NCBI GenBank assembly: GCA_963735065.1
Contig: CAVTJL010000004.1
Coordinates: 682,001 to 746,000, forward strand
Length of the DNA: 64,000 nucleotides
Reading direction: 5' to 3'
DNA from: CAVTJL01 sp963735065
GTDB taxonomy: Bacteria; Pseudomonadota; Alphaproteobacteria; Geminicoccales; Geminicoccaceae
In this document: in pieces, positions 58,906-64,000 of the stretch
Layout: each line of letters opens with the position of its first letter
Numbering within the stretch: the first letter of the stretch is position 1
Position numbers and translations under genes: made by a program
The notes under the pieces: model-generated
The model's input: the letters and a program-made list of their open reading frames with translations, nothing else
Told to the model about the DNA's origin: nothing
The model's database searches: none

Positions 58906-59053
58906 GCCGAGGGGCATGGGCAAGGCGGATGATGGGCAATCCCGCGTCGCTGTTTTGCCGATTGCGCGTGCCCAACCATTCCCGCATGATCGCGGAACGT
59001 CGATGCGTTCCAATAGACCAGAACACCGGATGCCGGGACGAGGAGGGCAGCTC

Positions 59054-60634
59054 ATGAGAAAGCTTCTGACCACGGCCGCAGCCGCAGCGCTCCTGGTGGC
59101 GGCTAGCCACGCGGCCCTGGCCGTCGAGCGCGGCGGAACCCTCACCTTCGGCCGCTACGCCGACAGCCTCTTCCTCGATCCGGTGCTGAACGACGCCAAT
59201 GTCGACATCTGGATCCTGACCAACCTCTACGACACGCTGATCCAGCCGACCGACGACGGCAAGGGCCTGCAGCCCGGGCTCGCGACCGAATGGTCGGTGA
59301 GCCCCGACGGCAAGGAGGTCACCCTCACCCTGCGCCAGGGTGTGGAGTTCGCCGACGGCAAGCCGCTCACGGCCGAGGACGTGAAGTGGTCGCTCGACCG
59401 CGCGCGCAACCCCAAGAACGGCATCTGGAATTTCCTCATCGAGTCGATCGATGACGTCGAGATCAAGGATCCGAGCCACATCATCCTGAAGCTGAAACAT
59501 CCCGATCCGAGCATCCTGCCGGCCCTCGCGACCTTCAACACGGCGATCCTGCCGGAGAAGGACTTCGAGGCGGCGAAGGGGTCGACCGATGCCGAGAAGG
59601 CACGCGCCTTCGCCGAGCACCCGATCGGCTCCGGGCCGTTCGTCTTCAAGAGCTGGGACCGCGGCTCGACGATGACGCTCGTGAAGAACCCGCATTACTG
59701 GCAGGAGGGCGCGGACGGCAAGCCGCTGCCCTACCTCGATGCCATCAAGTTCGAGATCATTCCTGACGACGCGACGCGCATCCTGAAGCTGCAGTCGGGC
59801 GAGCTGGATGCAGCCGAGTTCATCCCCTACGCGCGCGTCGCCGAGCTCAAGGCCGATCCGAAGATCGACATGGAGCTCTATCCGTCGACCCGCACCTTCT
59901 ATGGCAACTTCAACGCGCGCCCGAAGCTCGCCGACGGCAGCGACAATCCGCTCTCGAAGGTCGAGGTACGCCAGGCGCTGAACTACGCCACGAACAAGGA
60001 AGCGATCATCAAGATCGTCACGCACGATGTGGGCAAGCCCATGGGCTCGTACCTGTCGTCGGGCACGCCGCTCTACTGGAGCGCGGGGCCGGCCTATCCG
60101 TACGATCTCGCCAAGGCCAAGTCCCTGCTCGAGAAGGCCGGCTATGCAGGCGGCTTCGAGGTGCACTTGCTGGTGCTGGCCGGCAACGCCGACGAGACGA
60201 CCACCGCCGCGGCACTGCAGCAGATGTGGAGCCAGATTGGCGTCAAGCTCGTGCTCGACCAGGTTGACAACGCCACCCGCACCGACCGCTACCGCAAGGG
60301 CGACTTCCAGATGCGGCTGGGCGCCTGGACGGACGATCTCGCCGACCCCAGCGAGTATACCTCCTACGCCGTCGATTACTCCAACATCCAGGCCCAGCAC
60401 TCGGGCTGGAACGACCCCGAGGCCAACAAGCTCTTCGCCGAGAGCCAGAAGCAGATGGATCCGGCCAAGCGCGCCGAGGAGTACAAGCAGATCCAAGAGA
60501 TCTACATGAAGGCGGCACCCATCCTCTTCATCTACGAGACGCCCTATCCGGTGGCGCTCGCGAAGAAGGTCAAGGGCTTCATCCAGATCCCGCTGGGCAA
60601 CAACATCTTCGTCAAGACCTCTCTCGAGAAGTAG
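59054..60634 (+). CDS. Peptide-type ABC transporter substrate-binding protein (family 5)
   Basis: Secreted solute-binding protein of 526 residues. A signal peptide MRKLLTTAAAAALLVAASHA, with the cleavage point after ALA, precedes VERGGTLTFGRYADSLFLDP. Family 5 features: LATEWSVSPDGKEVTLTLRQ, DVKWSLDRARNPKNG, VRQALNYATNKEAI and RMGL-like region QMRLGAWTDDLADPSEYTSY. GAGGAGGGCAGC lies right before ATG 59054; the upstream open frame is not coding. It diverges from the GntR regulator and opens a five-gene importer. It differs from the DppA-like protein earlier in the window, so ligand specificity is probably distinct. Confidence 0.93.
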   Translation: MRKLLTTAAAAALLVAASHAALAVERGGTLTFGRYADSLFLDPVLNDANVDIWILTNLYDTLIQPTDDGKGLQPGLATEWSVSPDGKEVTLTLRQGVEFADGKPLTAEDVKWSLDRARNPKNGIWNFLIESIDDVEIKDPSHIILKLKHPDPSILPALATFNTAILPEKDFEAAKGSTDAEKARAFAEHPIGSGPFVFKSWDRGSTMTLVKNPHYWQEGADGKPLPYLDAIKFEIIPDDATRILKLQSGELDAAEFIPYARVAELKADPKIDMELYPSTRTFYGNFNARPKLADGSDNPLSKVEVRQALNYATNKEAIIKIVTHDVGKPMGSYLSSGTPLYWSAGPAYPYDLAKAKSLLEKAGYAGGFEVHLLVLAGNADETTTAAALQQMWSQIGVKLVLDQVDNATRTDRYRKGDFQMRLGAWTDDLADPSEYTSYAVDYSNIQAQHSGWNDPEANKLFAESQKQMDPAKRAEEYKQIQEIYMKAAPILFIYETPYPVALAKKVKGFIQIPLGNNIFVKTSLEK

Positions 60635-60644
60635 CAGGCAGAAG

Positions 60645-60666
60645 GGCGGGGGCGCCGGCCCCCGCC
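60645..60666 (+). terminator. Hairpin between binding protein and permease genes
   Basis: GGCGGGGGC (60645-60653) and GCCCCCGCC (60658-60666) with loop GCCG. In ABC importer operons such hairpins often lower expression of downstream genes and stabilise the binding protein mRNA. There is no T tract. Confidence 0.5.
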
Positions 60667-60700
60667 TTGGCCAACGTCCAGCGCCGAGGCACCCTGCGTC

Positions 60701-61639
60701 TTGCCCAGCCCGAGCTACATCCTCACCCGCCTTCTTCAGATCATCCCCACCTTCCTCTTCATCATGGTGGTGACGTTCGTCCTGGTCCGGCTCCTGCCGG
60801 GCGATCCCACCAGCGCCATCCTGGGCGACCGCGCCACAGACGCCGACGTCGCCCGCATCAACGCCCAGCTCGGCCTCGACAAGCCGATACCGGTGCAATT
60901 CCTCTACTTCCTCGAGCGCTTCGCGCACGGCGATCTCGGCGTCTCGATCAACCTGCACCTGCCGGTGATCCAGCTCATCGGCCAGAAGCTGCCGGTGACG
61001 CTCGTGCTGACGGCCTATGCGGCGGTGCTGGCGATCCTCCTGGCGGTGCCGTTGGCTTTCCTGGCGGCACTTCGGGTCGACCGGCCGGCCGACGTGCTGA
61101 TCCGCAGCACCTTCCAGGTCGGTCTCTCGACTCCGGTTTTTTATCTCGGGCTCGTGCTGCTCACGATCTTTGCGGCCAATCTCCGCTGGTTTCCGGTGGG
61201 CGGCTATGGCGACACCTGGGGTGAGCGGCTCTACAGCCTCTTCCTGCCCGCGCTGACGCTGGCGCTCAGCCTCTCGGCCGTGCTGATGCGCAGCCTGCGC
61301 GCCTCGATCATTGAGGTCCTGCAGGCGGAATATGTCGACTTCGCCCGCGCCAAAGGGCTCTCGCCGCGCATCATCCTGACACGCCACGTGCTGAGAAACG
61401 CGCTCATCTCGACCGTGACGCTCTTCGGGCTCAACATCGGCACGCTCCTGGGTGGTGCGGTCATCACCGAGACGGTGTTCGCCATCCCCGGTGCTGGCAG
61501 GCTGATGATCGAGAGCATCTACGGCCGCGACTATCCGGTCGTGCAGGGCCTGACCCTGGCGCTGGCAGTCCTGGTCTCGCTCGTCTTCCTGCTGACCGAC
61601 CTCGTCCAGGCGACACTCGACCCGAGGGTCAAGCGGTGA
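60701..61639 (+). CDS. Peptide-type ABC transporter permease, DppB-like (importer 3)
   Basis: Inner membrane permease of 312 residues. SPSYILTRLLQIIPTFLFIM is the first helix, followed by VRLLPGDPTSAILGD, LERFAHGDLGVSINLHLPVI, the EAA loop EYVDFARAKGLSPRIILTRH and ending LTDLVQATLDPRVKR. The likely start is TTG 60701 with GAGG about 10 bases upstream; no ATG or GTG at the proper position exists. It overlaps the following permease by GTGA. Forms the channel with the next gene's product. Confidence 0.92.
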   Translation: MPSPSYILTRLLQIIPTFLFIMVVTFVLVRLLPGDPTSAILGDRATDADVARINAQLGLDKPIPVQFLYFLERFAHGDLGVSINLHLPVIQLIGQKLPVTLVLTAYAAVLAILLAVPLAFLAALRVDRPADVLIRSTFQVGLSTPVFYLGLVLLTIFAANLRWFPVGGYGDTWGERLYSLFLPALTLALSLSAVLMRSLRASIIEVLQAEYVDFARAKGLSPRIILTRHVLRNALISTVTLFGLNIGTLLGGAVITETVFAIPGAGRLMIESIYGRDYPVVQGLTLALAVLVSLVFLLTDLVQATLDPRVKR

Positions 61640-62480
61640 GCCGGGCGATCAGCACCCTGGCCATCCGCAGGCGCGCGCTGCCGCGGCTGCGCTGGACCCT
61701 AATCGCCGGTCTCGCCATCATTCTGGCCAGCCTGGCACTGGCCATCTGGCCCGGCCTCTTCGCCCCCTATGATCCCTTGAGCTTCGACTACAACGCGCTG
61801 CTCCAGGCGCCGAGCGCTGCCCATCCGTTCGGCACGGACAATTTCGGCCGCGACGTCCTCTCGCGCGTGATCTGGGCCTACCGGGTCGACCTGCAGATCG
61901 CCCTCTTCGCCACCCTGCCGGCACTCGTCATCGGCTGCACCATCGGGGCCATCGTCGGCTACTATGGCGGCTGGGGCGACATCGTCTTCGGGCGCACGGT
62001 CGATGCCGTCATCACCTTCCCGTTCCTCGTGCTGGTGATCGCCATCGTGGCGGTGCTGGGGCCGGGGCTGATGAACATGTACATCGCGGTGGGCGTCGTG
62101 GGCTGGGTCTTCTACGCCCGGCTGCTCAGGGCCGAGATCCGCGTCCAGCGGCAGCTCGACTATGCCGCCGCCGGCAGGGTGATGGGCTACACCGATCTCC
62201 GGATCATCTGCCGCCATCTCCTGCCCAACGCCATCACGCCCATCATCGTCTACTGGATGACCGACATGGCACTCGGCATCCTGCTGGGCTCGAGCCTGGG
62301 CTATCTTGGCCTGGGCGCCCAACCGCCCACGGCGGAGTGGGGCGTTCTGATCGCCGACGGCAAGAATTTCATGACCACCGGCTGGTGGATTTCCATCTTT
62401 CCGGGGATCGCCATCGTCGTCACCGGGCTGGGTCTCAGCCTTCTGGGCGACGGTATGGCCGACCTTCTGCGAGCCCGCCG

Positions 62481-62484
<4 letters not shown>
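61636..62484 (+). CDS. Peptide-type ABC transporter permease, DppC-like (importer 3)
   Basis: Inner membrane permease of 282 residues. The first helix is at about 20-42 (TLIAGLAIILASLALAIWPG), then HPFGTDNFGRDVLSRVIWAY, the EAA loop LDYAAAGRVMGYTDLRIICR and GDGMADLLRARR at the end. GTG 61636 overlaps the previous stop by four bases, and the end overlaps the next ATPase start (GTGA). The protein is shorter at the N-terminus than most DppC proteins. Confidence 0.92.
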
Positions 62485-63464
<980 letters not shown>

Positions 63465-63467
63465 GCG

Positions 63468-64000
63468 ATGGACATGACCGAGCAGCCGCTCCTCGAGGTC
63501 GACGGGCTGGTGCGCAGCTTCCAGCTCGAGCGCGGGCTGGGCGAGATCGTGCTGCGACGCCCGTTGCGCATCGTACGCGCGCTGAACGGCGTGAGCCTCA
63601 GCGTGCGGCGCGGCGAGACGCTGGGCATCGTCGGCGAGTCCGGTTGCGGCAAGTCGACCCTGGCACGCTGCCTCGTGCGTCTGCTCGAGGCCGAGGCGGG
63701 CAGCATCCGCTTTGCCGGTGAGGACGTGCGGGCGCTCAAGGGCGCCAAGCTCCGGGCCTTCCATCGCCGGGTCCAGATGGTCTTCCAGGACCCCTACGGC
63801 TCGCTCAACCCGCGCCAGACGGTGGGCGCCATGCTGCGCGAGGCGCTCTCGGTCCACAGGCTGCGCGCCCGCGAGGCGATCCCAGAACGCGTCGCCGAGC
63901 TTCTGGAGCTGGTGCGGCTGCCGGCGGACGCAGCTTCACGCTACCCGCACGCGTTCTCGGGCGGGCAGCGCCAGCGGATCGGCATCGCCAGGGCGCTTGC
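63468..64000 (+). CDS. Peptide-type ABC transporter ATPase, DppF-like, cut by right edge
   Basis: The second ATPase of importer 3 starts at ATG 63468, three bases after the preceding stop, and is open to the window end (177 residues visible). It begins MDMTEQPLLEVDGLVRSFQL and shows Walker A GESGCGKS, VQMVFQDPYGSLNPRQTV and the start of the signature FSGGQRQRIGIARALA. Walker B and the C-terminal oligopeptide domain lie outside. With the adjacent ATPase it would power the importer. Confidence 0.92.
   Translation, partial: MDMTEQPLLEVDGLVRSFQLERGLGEIVLRRPLRIVRALNGVSLSVRRGETLGIVGESGCGKSTLARCLVRLLEAEAGSIRFAGEDVRALKGAKLRAFHRRVQMVFQDPYGSLNPRQTVGAMLREALSVHRLRAREAIPERVAELLELVRLPADAASRYPHAFSGGQRQRIGIARAL

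Overview
The window is GC-rich and densely coded, with strong Shine-Dalgarno sites, frequent GTG starts and many 4-base ATGA/GTGA gene overlaps. It looks like a chromosome segment of an alphaproteobacterium, probably Rhodospirillales-like or a relative. Support comes from the pair xseB / histone-deacetylase-like gene, the sdhE-mfd block divergent from recG-DUF502, and many ABC importers for peptides and sugars. This placement is inference from gene content; no rRNA or marker-tree test was possible.

Layout. 1-7294: DNA repair core (xseB fragment, HDAC-like deacetylase, mfd, sdhE, recG). 7277-8828: DUF502 membrane protein, an AT-rich gap and a coiled-coil protein. 8838-19097: two tandem dipeptide/oligopeptide ABC transporter cassettes on the minus strand. 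The upstream one is complete except that an opposite-strand lipoprotein gene lies between its binding protein and its permeases. The downstream one has two permeases and two ATPases, no binding protein, and a 16-bp RNA hairpin that presents its first start codon in the loop. 19208-27193: aspS, rnd, an SDR protein, an XRE regulator, an Uup-type ABC-F ATPase, a GH8 glycosidase and tRNA-Pro(UGG). 27272-30192: a small sugar-type module (Gfo/Idh/MocA, ThuA, PRISE-like SDR). 30226-33192: GNAT, glgC, a 750-base gap and an HU-like protein.

33404-37737 is the most accessory-looking part. It has a DUF4062 / NB-ARC / TPR STAND NTPase broken by one apparent extra base, a CsbD-like protein, a proline-rich peptide, a helix-turn-helix protein with a palindrome at its candidate promoter, and nine hairpin palindromes spaced about every 65 bases. 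37738-49445 holds an allantoate/N-carbamoyl amidase, small unknowns, a sulfatase, a methyltransferase, a ribose-type ABC importer preceded by a translationally coupled 23-residue leader ORF, a DUF533 protein and a GMC oxidoreductase. 49529-52793 holds an AlaX-like editing protein and a SIMPL protein (both with apparent indels), a small secreted protein, an FMN reductase and an AlkB homologue. 52857-64000 holds a cysteine-synthase-like enzyme and a minus-strand catabolic operon (M20 peptidase, SDR, ketopantoate-reductase-like, creatininase-like, GntR regulator), divergent from a third peptide-type ABC importer that runs off the right edge.

The last block reads as one uptake-plus-degradation unit: the importer brings in a peptide-like or amide substrate, the amidohydrolase and oxidoreductases process it, and the GntR protein probably acts from the shared intergenic region. 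The substrate cannot be read from the sequence. No CRISPR array, rRNA, complete insertion sequence or integrase was seen.
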